Positions 1-10,401 of a stretch of 64,000 nt of DNA are shown piece after piece; position 1 is the stretch's first letter, and each line of letters opens with the position of its first letter. A program made the position numbers and the translations under genes. This stretch comes from Durusdinium trenchii (Eukaryota; Sar; Dinophyceae; Suessiales; Symbiodiniaceae). Location: the NCBI GenBank assembly GCA_963970005.1, contig CAXAMN010021361.1, positions 3,914,984 to 3,978,983 on the forward strand, written 5' to 3'. The notes beneath the pieces were generated by a model. The model saw nothing but the letters and a program-made list of their open reading frames with translations, did no database searches and was not told where the DNA came from.

Positions 1-1322
1 TGCTTGCTCCGCGCCAAGCGCCACGTCCCCGTCTTTTTTGAGTTTTGTTTAGGGAGCCAAATCGACCTCAAACATCGACTCAAAGACCGGACCCTGGGAG
101 GGACTGTTTGGACATCGATGTGTCCATCTCCTGCCATGACTGCAATGGTCATGGTATACACTTACACCCTTCCAACACCCACAGTGTCGTGAAAGAAGGG
201 ATGAAGCGGTTTGGACGCATACTCGGAAAGAAAAGGAATGACATGCGAAAGAGCCTGGTGACTGCTAGTGGACATCTAATTAACAATCTTAGACATATCT
301 AAGTTATCTAAGCCACAACCATCACCAGTTCCACAACTTAGCAAATCTTGAACAGCTGGGTCTACCCGAACAAGCAAACGTGTGTGTTGGTCTGTATTTC
401 AAAAGACAACCCCTCACCAATGGCTTTTGGTCTATACCTTCTTCTTCAAGCTGATCTACGAGGTGTCTCCCTATTCCAATACACACCCATGTAAGTCATC
501 CATGGCAACACCCTCTTCTCGGCGCGGGAAGAAGAAAATGGCTGTGGAATGGGATTAACCACTCCCTGAAATCGGAAGTGGAGTTCGCCACCTGTTTGAT
601 ACAGGATGTCATACTCTTCCAGGGGCTCAACTGTTCTATTTCCATTAATTTTTGTTTCAGGGAGTGTAGGTCCCCTGAACCACAGGGCTGAACCCAGAAT
701 CACTCACCTCCACGTGGTTTTCTGAAAACAAGACTTTGTGCTTGGTACTGAGTCTCACCGCTTTTGGGGCCATGAGCGGTGCAGCTGAAAAACACAAATC
801 ATGTCATAGTTGAAGGATTTTGGAGGTCTGAGTCTAAGTACCTCCAAGCTTGTTAGACAACCAAGTATCTCAGGGGGGTTAAAAACATCCTTAAACAAAA
901 AAACTCGAAACATGCCGAGCTCCCGCGCACCGATGGGCGCTCTTTTTTCTCAACGATGCACCTTCAGGCAAAGCATCGATGACGGGTTTGATCACCTCAG
1001 CGAAGTCCAAGGACGGAGACGGTGCCAAATCGTCGGACCGAGCCTCCAAAGATGTGACGAGGCTCGGTCATTTACAGTATATATGAATTACCCTGTCAGC
1101 GTGTTCTGCATTGGACATCATCTCTATGATATTTGGGACCTTCAAAGCCTAAACGAGGAAAACATGGAAACATTGAAAAACCGTTCCATCTTGGAGACAA
1201 AATCATAGACAAACCGAACCCCTGCACTTTCCATGCTGCACTCAAATCCATGCGTGTTTGGAGCTTTAGTTCCGTCTTGATGAGTCATCTCTCGCCTCGC
1301 CACACGGGTGTCCCGCTCTCGC
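1..1322 (-). other. Region below globin-like domain 3: several weak exon candidates
   Basis: No complete gene is visible. Exon-like minus-strand frames are: 254-168 (acceptor TCACCAG; ALSHVIPFLSEYASKPL); about 1052-930 (ARSDDLAPSP then FAEVIKPVIDALPEG); about 774-749 (26 bases between TTTTTCAG and GTGAGA); and about 473-437 (RHLVDQLEEEG, donor GTATAG). A further open minus frame covers 703-446. None has a recognisable family. The globin H-helix exon expected here was looked for and not found. Confidence 0.25.
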
Positions 1323-1375
1323 CTCCACGCAGGAGTCGGCGAAGGGCCCAAAGAGCTCGATGGGAACACCATAGC
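1323..1375 (-). CDS. Exon with start of G helix, globin-like domain 3
   Basis: This is a 53-base exon with acceptor GAGCGAG and donor GCGAGA. It encodes YGVPIELFGPFADSCVE. It leaves in phase 0. Confidence 0.62.
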
Positions 1376-2161
1376 CTCGCTCCGTGTGGACAGTGGACCC
1401 ACTGAAGAGTGACAAGGACCCACTGAAGAGTGACAAGAAGTCCTCAGATTATTACAACAAACTATTGGAGGGAGTGTATCTGGATTTGGGTGCTTGAGTT
1501 TTAGTGCACGCACGCACATGCGTCTAGTCAATGTGAAACGTCTCATCATACTCGTAATCAATCCCCGGCGCCGACATGGCGTAAACCCAGCGCTGACAGC
1601 TCGTCGACCATCTCGATCTTGGGCTTGTGGAACCTGGAATCCATGGAAAAAAACAGGTGACGTTTGGCTAGCGGCTACTCAAATAAGTCCACTGCAAACA
1701 TTGGTATCGGTGGACATCTCTGGTGGTAGATTCGAAGAAGGAACATCACCCGCTCCGAACACCAGAGGGGGCTCCTAAGGGCAGGAGAACCTGATCTGAC
1801 ATTCCATGTTCGAAGTTGCTGCAACTTTCGGGAATTTCAATAGACCCACTTGCAGATTGCTCGCGATTGCCAGTCCAAACAAGTCTGAGACTCTGGGCAC
1901 AACGGTGTGCCCCAAGGTCACCAGGCAACAAACATCTTAGCCATGCTTAGCCCCGAACTGCCCCATCATAGACCGATACGGTCCAGCCACCAAGCCAAGA
2001 ATCAGCGCTACAAGTACTGGTAGCTGTCAAGGCGCATGTCATAGGAGCTTTGCAGCACCCGATCAGCGATGTAACGGAGACGAGTCAGGGACTGTTTGAA
2101 CAAGTCTTGGGAGGCAGCACACTTCCTCGTCGCGGCACTCACCGTGCGATGGATAGAGAGT
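1323..2161 (-). CDS. Globin-like domain, three exons (domain 3)
   Basis: Seen: join 2161-2036, 1633-1572, 1375-1323. All three donors are GC (GCGCCT, GCGCCG, GCGAGA) and all phases match. The joined frame reads CAASQDLFKQS, TRLRYIADRVLQ, then DMFHKPKIEMVDELSALG, LRHVGYGVPIEL and FGPFADSCVE. Known: this string of motifs is that of tandem globin-like proteins of dinoflagellates, from the CD corner through the F helix with its His (LRHVGYG) into the G helix. The 5' edge at 2161 is the least certain: an acceptor CACACAG is chosen, but the frame is open further upstream. The H-helix exon expected below 1320 was not recognised, so the domain may be broken or use an exon I cannot see. Confidence 0.68.
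1572..1633 (-). CDS. Exon carrying the F-helix His of globin-like domain 3
   Basis: This is a 62-base exon with acceptor ATTCCAG and donor GCGCCG. It encodes FHKPKIEMVDELSALGLRHV. The Gly codon is split across the next intron, and the joined codons restore HVGYG exactly, which is good evidence that the splice is real. Confidence 0.68.
2036..2161 (-). CDS. Exon with CD/E region, globin-like domain 3
   Basis: It encodes RKCAASQDLFKQSLTRLRY and IADRVLQSSYD, and ends two bases into the Met codon before FHKPK. The donor is GCGCCT. The upstream edge is uncertain between about 2105 and 2259, because the frame is open throughout. Confidence 0.58.
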
Positions 2162-2598
2162 CTGTGTGCAATGACTGTGGCTATGGTGGACAAGGTCGCC
2201 CGTATAGTTGGTTGATCTGTACTTGATTGGTGGGCCGGTGGGATGCTTTGTGTCCACAAAAGTCAACTAGTATGAGGGATTTGCCTGGTCGTGATTGTTG
2301 GAGCCAAAACTGATCAAATGACCCCTTCAAATGTCAACCTGGAATTTTATCCTTCAAATGTCACCCAGGAACTTTATTTCTACCCACCTGAAAAGGCTTT
2401 GTTCAATGGTTCTTGGTGATAGGGAGCATGGAGAAAGCCCTGATCTGAAGCAGCACGTTTTGTTTTCAGCCCACCCTGTATAGATAGATGGTGATGTGAT
2501 GTGATTTGTATTATGTTATAACTTTGAACGATTATATAGGACTGTTTATGGTGCCTCTTCACCTGGTCAACTCTGATTGGGACTGTACATGCCTAGGC

Positions 2599-2718
2599 CA
2601 GGCCCAATTCCATATAGTATAGGGCATTCATAGCACTTTCTCGGATGTTCCTTCTGAGGCGCTTGAACAACCCTACTACGCGGGCTGTGAACCCGACGGC
2701 CCTACGCATTACTGACAC
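2599..2718 (-). CDS. Candidate exon, helical basic segment
   Basis: Forty codons run phase 0 to phase 0, acceptor GGGTAG, donor GCCTAG, with no stop. It encodes MRRAVGFTARVVGLFKRLRR and then ESAMNALYYMELGL, an amphipathic basic segment. It lies between globin-like domains 2 and 3 on the same strand, so it may belong to the linker between them. I do not recognise a family. Confidence 0.35.
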
Positions 2719-2919
2719 CTACCCACTGGTGGCAGACTTCCAACTCTGGTGTTCACTCTGGATTGGATCGAAAGCCACATGAACATGGCAAAATGCAAAT
2801 GGTCGTGTTGTTCCGATGATAGCTGTATGAAATGGCCTGATGACAAAGAATTATATACATATATACATACATGAGTCTGTAGCCAGCTAGGATGAAATGC
2901 CAAAAGAACGGACCTTTAC

Positions 2920-3028
2920 CTCACTCCCTTGCGCTGAGTTTCGAGAAGAAGTGCGTATAGATGGTACTTCCTGAGCGCCATCTGAACACATCCACTGAGA
3001 CTCATTCATCCGAACAGGCTCAGCACTA
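2920..3028 (-). CDS. Candidate exon, polar segment
   Basis: It has 36 codons with acceptor GCTTAG and donor GTAAAG. The encoded segment is polar and Ser-rich (MNESQWMCSDGAQ, then SIRTSSRNSAQGSE), as in a disordered linker. Same strand as the globin-like exons. No family recognised; exon-like frames also occur by chance in this window, so confidence is low. Confidence 0.3.
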
Positions 3029-3110
3029 CTAAGCTAGTCTGGGGCGGCTGCTTTTAATCAAAATGACATCAATGAGATAGCCTTTGGGTCTATCTCATTA
3101 TCTGTAAGCG

Positions 3111-3175
3111 TGGATGATGGTTGGGCTGCAGGCCTTGTTCCAAAATAGCGATACTTCTGCGCAAATTATATGAAT
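3111..3175 (+). repeat. Dispersed GGATGATGGTTRGGCTRCAGGCC element, copy 1
   Basis: Copy 1 is followed by a short AT-rich tail. Copies 2 and 3 lie at 23345-23425 and 27589-27650. A related tail (TTTACTGACTG, then GACARACCCAAGA) links 5410-5450 with 23400-23440. Confidence 0.65.
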
Positions 3176-3324
3176 TCTTACTTCGTGTCCCTTGTTTTGG
3201 AATTCGCATCCCGGGGTTTAGCACCTCGCCTCCTTATATACGGTTTGGAAATTATTGCCTCGCCTCGTTAGTTCCACCTCGTGCAGCTTAATTCTGAGGG
3301 GTTTGGGTGTGATGACGGGCTAGT

Positions 3325-3440
3325 AGTAGTAGTGGTAGTAGTAGTCGTCGTCGTCGTTGTCGTAGTCGTAGTCATAGTCGTAGTAGAAGTAGTAGTAGTA
3401 GTAGCAGCAGTAGTAGTAGTAGTAGTGGTAGTGGTAGTAG
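3325..3440 (+). repeat. (TAG)n-type microsatellite
   Basis: Imperfect trinucleotide run of TAG/GTA with TCG and TGG variants. No coding meaning is inferred. Confidence 0.9.
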
Positions 3441-3654
3441 TGGGTTGACTTTAGCAAGGCTCTCTGTGCTGATTGTTCTTGTGGGTGAGGGATGTGTTAA
3501 GAACATGAAGCTAAGTTAGAACCCTTCCACAGTGAGAGTAAATGTCTTAGCATTATTACACTGCCTCCCCATTCTGTGAGAATTAGGTTGCTCCCTTGAA
3601 CTTGGCATTCCGGACATCAGAACCATTTGTTTTTCATCTGCAGGCATCCGGGCG

Positions 3655-4025
3655 CTGTGCCTGCAACGAAATCTGCCTGCCACGAAATCTGCACTTCGAG
3701 GTTCACCAAGTGCTGCGCCTGCCACGAAATCTGCACTTCGAGGTTCACAAAGTGTTGTACCTGCCACGAAATCTGCACTTCGAGGTTCACAAAGTGCTGT
3801 GCCTGCCACGAAATCTGCAAACAAGCCACATGTCCAAAAGTAACGATTCACTGCGCCTGTCACGAAATCTGAGCTCCTCGACGATCACCACCATGTCCAA
3901 AGTACTGCACCTGCCGCGAAAACTGCATATCGATGTAATTTCGAAAACAGCTCCGGTCCCTTGCACCTGTCACGAAAAGTCGCACCAAAACACGAGGTTT
4001 CGCCCTGCACCTGCCACGAAAAGTG
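3655..4025 (+). repeat. 42-bp tandem array A, decaying at its right end
   Basis: Near-perfect 42-bp units run from about 3660 to 3820, each containing GAGGTTCACAAAGTGCTG and CCTGCCACGAAATCTGCAC. Further right, only the CCTGYCRCGAAA core recurs at 3856, 3908, 3965 and 4008, with unrelated spacers. Because 42 is divisible by three, several frames on both strands stay open and produce 14-residue periodic ORFs. The same unit recurs at 45 kb. Confidence 0.9.
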
Positions 4026-4258
4026 ACCATCATGTGTGAAAATGCGCACGGCACCACAACGAGAGCGCAGTCGCTAGAAGCACCGGCCGCCGGCGGGCAG
4101 ATTTTGTGAGCCTGCGCAGTCGAAATGCACTTGGAGGAGTTGGAGAGGAATGTACTGTAAATAGCAGTGAAAATTAGCCGGTCATGGCCGCGCGCTTCAG
4201 CGATTTAAGCATGAGCTGCTTTTCTTCTACCGTAAGAACCCCTAAGTGTGTCCGTGCA

Positions 4259-4735
4259 CACTGCTTGGGGAAAAAAGACGGTCGAACGGAGAAAAAGCAA
4301 AATCACAGTTTTGGGTGGTTGTGGGGCCGTTTTTTCTTCGAGAAATAAAAAAAGCAGTTTTGGGCTGTGAAACTGTTTTTACCTTGAACAAAAACAGCCC
4401 CACGAGCACCCCAAACTCTGACTTTGCCTTTCCTCTGCTCGACCGTCTGTCCAAAAGAGGCCTTGTTGCAGAGCCCCCGTCAAACAAAATCCTTGTGATG
4501 GAGGTCGTGGCCGGGCTCTCCACTGACCTGCGTGGCACAAGGTCCAACGTCTCCGCTGACAAAGATTCTGTTTGACGGGTCCCGCTACGAGACAGAGATT
4601 GGGAAAAGGCCTCTTTTGGACAGACGGTCGAGCAGAGAAAGGCAAAATCACCGTTTCGGGAGGTCGTGGGGCTGCTTTGTTTTTTGAAAGGCTTTTTCAC
4701 AGCCTTGGGCTGCGAAACTGTGTTTTTTGCCTTTG
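4259..4735. repeat. Three-copy module, two direct and one inverted, forming a fold-back
   Basis: A module of about 107 bp, starting GACGGTCGA and ending near GGGCTGYGAAACTGT, occurs at about 4271-4381 and 4623-4729 in the same direction. Part of it (about 4382-4440) occurs inverted between them. The inverted similarity extends to about 4500 against 4566-4622, including CCAAAAGAGGCC and GACGGGT. This leaves a loop of about 65 bases. Confidence 0.8.
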
Positions 4736-4756
4736 GTCATGGTCATGGTCAAAGTG

Positions 4757-5245
4757 GCAGTAGTAGCAGCAGCAGCAGCAGTAGTAGTAGCAGCAGTAGT
4801 AGTAGTAGTAGAAGAAGTAGACGTAGACGTAGACGTAGAAGTAGAAGTAGAAGTAGAAGTAGATAGTAGATAGTAGTAGTAGATAGTAAATAGTATACAG
4901 ATAGTAGGTAGTAGATAGTAGGTAGTAGATCGTAGATAGTACATAGTAGTTAGTAGATGGTAGGTGGCATGGTAGAATGTAGAAAGTAGAAAGTAGTAGT
5001 TAGTACTTAGTGGTAGTAGTAGTCGTCGTCATAGTCGTAGTAGTCGTAGTAGTCGTAGTAGTCCTAGTAGTTGTAGTAGTCGTAGTAGTCGTAGTAGTCG
5101 TAGTAGTAGTCGTGGTAGTTGTAGTAGTCGTAGTAGTCCTAGTAGTCGTATAGTAGTAGTTGTAGTAGCAGTAATAGGAGAAGTCGTAGTAGTCGTAGTA
5201 GTAGAAGTAGTAGTAGTGGTGGTCGTCGTCGTAGTAGTAGTCGTA
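4757..5245 (+). repeat. Long degenerate (TAG/TCG)n microsatellite
   Basis: About 490 bases of TAG, GTA, TCG and AGA triplets. The very long Ser/Arg and Thr/Tyr runs predicted across it are artefacts of the triplet period. Confidence 0.92.
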
Positions 5246-7254
5246 GTGAGTGGCAGTAGTACTGGTATTGATTTTTCTTTGATAGTCGTTTGTTACTATC
5301 CCATCCAATTCCCTTAAATTGCCCTAACCCACCTCGTGCCTGACTCCGTAATTTGTGCCTGTTCACCTCGTTACCTCGGCTGGGGTCGCTATAATTTGCG
5401 CAGATAGTTGTTTACTGACTGATACAAGGAAATATGACAAACCCAAGATAGCCTGGGATGATCACGGCATTGCTGTCAACCTCCTTTTTGTGCGACCACG
5501 CCGGATCCGAACGTCTCCGGATGGACATCCCTCGGAGCTGCGTTGGTGACCCCGGAACAAACGAGTGAGAATCGTCAAGATCCAACGAACAGCAGAGCTC
5601 CGTTGGAATCCAGGCCAGTCGGATCATGATCGACTTTCAAGTCGCTTTCAAGCCCACGGAAACCCCACGAGCGGAGTGAAGGAAATGGAGATCGCACCCA
5701 AATTTCTCAAAGACGAGATGTCCATCTCTTTTGGGGCCCAGCAAGTTCCTCAAAAACGACATGAATTCATGCCCGTGTCCAGCTGCCAAGCTTCAGGGTC
5801 CAACCCCTTCATTCGAGGGTCCAAGACGAACAGAGATGGCAACCATGACCCTTTAACAAGAAAATGCTAAGATGTCCTTGATGTAATGACTTCACAGAAG
5901 AACTTCACTAAGAATTGGTTTCGATTTCGCAGGTGAATCGGCTATAGGCCAGACCGGCGACGTGGTGTCGAATTCGGACCGTCGGAATTCGGCGCACCCC
6001 GGACGACTAATAGTCGATATCCAGATGCCAAAAGGACGACTATTCGGTGTCCTCAACCGATTCAACGAATCTGAGAGTTATATTTATAACTTATTGAGAG
6101 AGAGCTATTGAAGATTGAAGATCGATCTGCTATCACTTATAACTGCTACTCAGAAAAATAAAATGGTCTACAGGGATGTGAGGATGTGAAAAGCTGACCG
6201 GAATCGACGAACCCGTCGACGAATCGACGATCGGTCCGGTTCCTCGACGCGCGTCTGAGTCGAAGTCCAAACCATCGTCCATTCCGGCACGTGACCTTTT
6301 AACGTTGACCATCGAAGAATCCGAAACCCAAAGGAGACGTTCGAATTATTTCGAATTGTTGTTTTTAGTCTTGATGAATAAACCCCCGAAACCATTTGGA
6401 TTGTGAAACCTCTTCGTGGTGGGGGTTTATGAACCAAGATTCCACCAGTCTGCCTATTAGAGTGTCCTAGTGGATCTGTGGATCTTCACCATCTGCCTCC
6501 GGTGCAGTCCCCTGTGCAGTCCCTGGCATCATTCCGAATGTCCACCAAGTTGGGCGGAAGTATTTCAACCACGTTCCCTTTCCTTAAGTCAAGAAGCAGT
6601 CATGACATACTGCTTCGACATGCAGTCGACCATGACTTGCAGGTCAATCTCACCATGACATGGCTTTTCCGACTCAAACAAAAATCTGCATCAGACTACA
6701 CTGTCAGTGTCCCTTAAGCAAAACTCACCCGGGCAACTCTTCCCCAAACACCACTCACGACGGATTTTTCGAGGTGTCCCCCCCATTCTTCCGGTCGCGG
6801 CGCTGAAGTGCTCAAGCTGCTCGTCCCCAAGGACTGAGAACAAGTGGGCGTTGTAGGGCTTGTACATACGCACCTGGCACCAAAGCCGTGTGCTGCCGGG
6901 CTGTGGACATGCGTCAACCTGGCTTGCTTTGGTGGATCTTTGTCACGTTCAAATGTGAGATGCACCCGGGTCAAACCATGTTTGTGTCGGGCATCCCAAC
7001 AACTCTCCCAGTCCGTGGTGGAGAGCAGGAACCTGGACCGTCCTGCCGGCTGAATCAGAAATGACATCCACGGTTGTTACGGTGGTCAAGAATCCACTGT
7101 ACAGATGGCAGGAGATTTGCCCTCTTATTAGAATCTTGTATGTACAATGGCGGGAGATTGGCTCTCTTTGCAGAGGTTTTAGGTTGAATGAGCTAGGGCA
7201 TGTATGGGCATGTTACAGCCCAGAAGAAAAACACTGTCAGGAAAGATGCCCAGC
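5246..7254 (-). other. Unassigned region with weak exon candidates
   Basis: No recognised gene. Minus-strand exon-like frames are: about 5537-5440 (acceptor AACGCAG; LRGMSIRRRSDPAWSHKK); about 6595-6530 (acceptor ACTTAAG; KGNVVEILPPNLVDIRND); about 6837-6764 (acceptor TTCTCAG, donor GTGAGT; LGDEQLEHFSAATGR); and about 7000-6889 (LTFERDKDPPKQ, donor GTGCGT). They lie between globin-like domains 2 and 3 and could be linker exons. At 5940-6060 and 6185-6260 the sequence is rich in TCGACGA-type motifs. An inverted pair AATAAACCCCC / GGGGGTTTAT brackets 6373-6430. Confidence 0.25.
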
Positions 7255-7398
7255 CTTGGCTGTGGCTTCTTTGAGGTTCCGGGCAATGGTTTGCCAAAGC
7301 CACTCCCATGCCGTTTCATGTGAAGTGCTCCAGGTCTTGGGCAGCAAAGAACGCAAGGCTGCCATCATCACCGGCTTGAACTTTCCAAAGTCGATCTC
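7255..7398 (-). CDS. Exon with globin G/H helices
   Basis: This exon has 48 codons, phase 0 to phase 0, no stop and an AG|G acceptor. The AWEWLW motif with FKPVMMAALR about 20 residues upstream is the strongest single-exon family match in the first 10 kb. Confidence 0.6.
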
Positions 7399-8066
7399 CT
7401 ACGCGGGGACGCGAGGCAAGTCGAAGGCTCCGCGACGAGTCGACGAGTCGACAAGTCGAGGGCATCCGGTTGAAACGCTGTTCGCTACTACTCTGGTCTT
7501 GAAACCAACCAATTGGCTCGGTGTGATCAAAGCCAGCGCAGCTAGTTGTCCAGGCCGAAACAAAGGTTCAGATGGAACTTTTGGGAAAGGCCAAGGCACG
7601 AGAAATGCACCGAAGCACCCAGCAAATCAGGAACATTCATCAGCTATCGCTTGGTTTCCATGAACAGAGTTGCCAAATTGGAAAAAATGCTGAAGGGTGC
7701 CCAAGCTGTTAGAATGTGTCCCAGACAGGCGTGAAACACGACGATCCGTCGATGGAAGTGTCGGACGTCGATGGAACGTGTCCCATGCCATGCGACCGGT
7801 GGTCGACCATCCGCCGGATACGACGATGGTTGATCACTTCCCCGTGGTTCCAATCCACTTCCTTCCTCTGATGGTTGCTTTCCGAATGTTCGTGCTGAAA
7901 AAGCCTACCAAGGCGCAGCTCAGCTTATTTTGCTTGGCCTTTTGGTCCTTGGCTGCTGTCCTTTGCTGGTCGTTCGGAAGCGCACAACCCCATACGACAT
8001 GGTGATTTCCACCAACTTGCCTTGGACTTGCTGACGCTGATGGCCAGCAACTCGCACTCTTCTTGC
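7255..8066 (-). CDS. Globin-like domain, F to H helices (domain 2)
   Basis: Seen: exon 8066-8021 (46 bases) has donor GCAAGT directly after AAG, the best GC-donor context in the window, and encodes QEECELLAISVSKSK. It joins in phase 0 to exon 7398-7255 (144 bases, acceptor CGCGTAG, donor GCTGGG). That exon encodes DFGKFKPVMMAALRSLLPK and then ETAWEWLWQTIARNL, a very typical G/H-helix stretch of dinoflagellate globin-like domains. Inference: a globin-like unit in the same orientation as domains 1 and 3. Where the other two have FRH or LRH, this one reads AISVSK, so the proximal His seems absent. If 8066-8021 is not its neighbour, that point falls. Exons for helices A-E were not found between 8.1 and 13.5 kb. 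Confidence 0.55.
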
Positions 8067-9000
8067 CTCACCCGGCTTCGAGATTCGGGTTAGAGTGTCG
8101 GCTTCTGGGCACTTCGGTGCAGTTCTGAGGTGAGGTTTCAGATGGTTTTACAGTGATGTTTCTGTGTTTTTACTGATATCGATTTGAAGGGTGGGCACTT
8201 GAAGATATAGACATTTCAGCCGTGAATCAGACTAGTTCCTCACCATCTGGTGCGTGGAGGTAACTTCCAAAGACCGTCCTCTAGGAGTGCTAAGCTGTCA
8301 CACTACGCAATTTGGAGGTACTTCGATTGGACGTGAGAAATATGTTTGAATGCTTTAGGTGGTGAAACAAGCAAGAAACCCAGATTTCAACTGGTTTTGT
8401 ACCAGTATTGTTTCCGTTTGATCCTTCATGGATTCATGAACGTTGTGACCCGCCAAGAGTTCACATGAGCTCACGTTGTTTTCTTCCAAGGGGTCCTGCC
8501 AATAAAGTTGCATCTTTTCAGTGCATACAAACATGTCAACGGACTTAGATGGGTGGTTTCGACCAAAGGTGATGACAAACTCAAACAACGTCACTATTCC
8601 ACGTAGCTAGAGTTATAGTGAAGGATTGTATATAAAAGTATACCAGCATAGACCCCAAACAGCGTCATCATTTTTTCGGCGTCGGCGTCAACTCCGAAAA
8701 TTGAAATGTTGGTGGAAATGAATGCAAGTATACTCTTCGAAAACCTCCAGCTGTTTGGGAACTGCACCTAAACAATAAATGTTTGAAAACACCTGTTCCT
8801 GATGCCTGTGTCACATGTGCAAAACGATGGGATACCGGATATATGTCATGAAAAGATCCGATGGTGATATCACATTTCGATCGCTGTATCACTGTTGCAT
8901 TCATAGCCACATGAAAACATACCCAGACAAGGCGGCGGAGATAGGAAAAAGGGCGTGGCCAAGGATAAGGCGGTGATAAAAGGGCCCACAACGTGGACAA
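7399..9000. other. Unassigned sequence around globin-like domain 2
   Basis: The intron 7399-8020 carries a plus-strand exon-like frame at about 7553-7670 (acceptor GTTGTCCAG; ETKVQMELLGKAKAREMH) and another at about 7890-8010 with a hydrophobic stretch. Because the minus-strand splice across this interval looks sound, both may be chance. At 8355-8594 the minus strand is open for 79 codons with no recognised family. Between 8595 and 9000 I see nothing assignable. Confidence 0.25.
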
Positions 9001-9054
9001 GCAGGACAGGCAGACCTGGACAAACAACAAAAGAAGGACACGGGGTTTGCCACC

Positions 9055-9465
9055 GTGGCACGAGGACAGCAGGGAACACCAGGAGGACCCACAGGGCTCG
9101 CAAACGTGACCACTAGAAGCAGGAGGAAGACACAGGGTTCGCCAGCACGGCCGACACAGAGTTCAAGGGCACGGCCGAGACAAGGACAAGAGGAGGACAA
9201 GACCCGGACACAGAGCCGGGCCACAGAGTTCAGGGGCGCGGCCAAGACAAGGACAAAAGGAGGACAAGACCGGACACAGAGCCTGGCCACAGGGTCCAGC
9301 CACAGAATTCAGGGGCGCAGCCAAGACAAGGACAAGAGGAGGACAAGGCCCGGACACAGCAGCCACAGAGTTCAGGAGCGCGGCCAAAACAAGGACACAG
9401 AGCCGGGCCACAGAGTTCAGGGGCGCGGCCAAGACAAGGACAAGAGGAGGACAAGGCCCAGCTCT
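9055..9465 (+). repeat. Purine-rich minisatellite, roughly 66-bp units
   Basis: Irregular units contain CACAGAGTTCAGGGGCGCGG and CCAAGACAAGGACAAGAGGA, some truncated or fused. Open frames on both strands across it (for example 9055-9480 plus) are repeat by-products. Confidence 0.85.
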
Positions 9466-10314
9466 TCTTTTCTAAGATAGAACCCCAACAGTAAACTGTT
9501 TGGGGAAATATGCGTATATTATCGGCATTATCGGTTTAGCAAAGTTCGCCAAGCACGGTCCCCTTGTTTTCTTTTGACCAGGCAGTTTCCTCTTCATATC
9601 CTTGGTGAACTGCATCTTTCGATGACACACTTCACTGTGTCTTTCTCGTCCACCACAACCGGTTTCTCAAATCGGAGGGAAGATCCTCCACCTGACGAAA
9701 CTCAGTGAGACGAAGACACAGGACCTCAGGATGTACACAATGACAACGCAAACATACAAAACACGAAAGAACGAATCGTCCTTGACTTCAGTAACGCCTG
9801 CAGCTCAAAGCAAAAATAATGCCCTAACGGATTGAATCGGAACAAATGTCATTGTCCCACCCACCCCAACAAATGCGGTTCCATCCACACAATTGCAACT
9901 GATCTGCGCCGAACACTTGTTGGAATTCCAGCATCCATTCACAAAATGCTGTCGCGATCCTTTCGCGGACACAGCTTTGTTGTATTCAACAATTGGCCTG
10001 TGCTCCATTCTACAATTGGCCTACAAGACCTGGGGGTCCCTTGAAGTGTCTACTACCCACAACACCAACGACCTTCTCTTGTCACATCAAATGCTCACCA
10101 TCGTGTTCTACTACTCACACACCACCCGCCCACCGAACCCCCCCCAACAACCTTCTGTCGTTACATTACATTGTCTTCCGTCTACGACCCACGGGAATGA
10201 AACCACCGCCACCTCCCACTGCCAAGGACATTCTGTCGTCACATCAACAATTTTAGCGAAGGGAAAGGGAAAAGTGTGTTTAGAATTAATAAGGAAAAGC
10301 CACGCTCATTAAAG
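9466..10314 (-). other. Unassigned region between repeats
   Basis: Two minus-strand exon-like frames lie at about 9728-9660 (acceptor ATCCTGAG; LTEFRQVEDLPSDLRNRL) and 9631-9590 (MQFTKDMKRKLPG before a GTCAAA donor). Neither has a family match that I recognise. From 9800 to 10310 several frames are open without splice or composition support. Confidence 0.22.
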
Positions 10315-10401
10315 GCGAACTTGCTCCGGAACCTACTCCAGAACTTGCTCCGGAACCTTTTCGGGAACTTGCTCTGGAACCTGCTCCGGAACCTGGGGAT
10401 T
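10315..10401 (+). repeat. Degenerate 15-bp minisatellite
   Basis: Variants of GAACTTGCTCCG and GAACCTGCTCCG repeat with a 15-bp period. In one plus frame it reads as an ELAPEP-type repeat and in a minus frame as Ser/Gly-rich; neither is clearly coding. Confidence 0.75.

Noticed and set aside
2008..2259. VIAHRLS string suggesting an ABC-transporter H-loop
   Set aside because: No Walker or signature motifs nearby, and the same frame continues into a globin-like segment that splices well to the next exon.
3655..3830. CRISPR-like array
   Set aside because: Units are contiguous 42-bp tandem copies without unique spacers, in a eukaryotic context.
9055..9480. 141-codon plus ORF, Arg/Gln/Thr-rich
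   Set aside because: Lies wholly in the purine-rich minisatellite.
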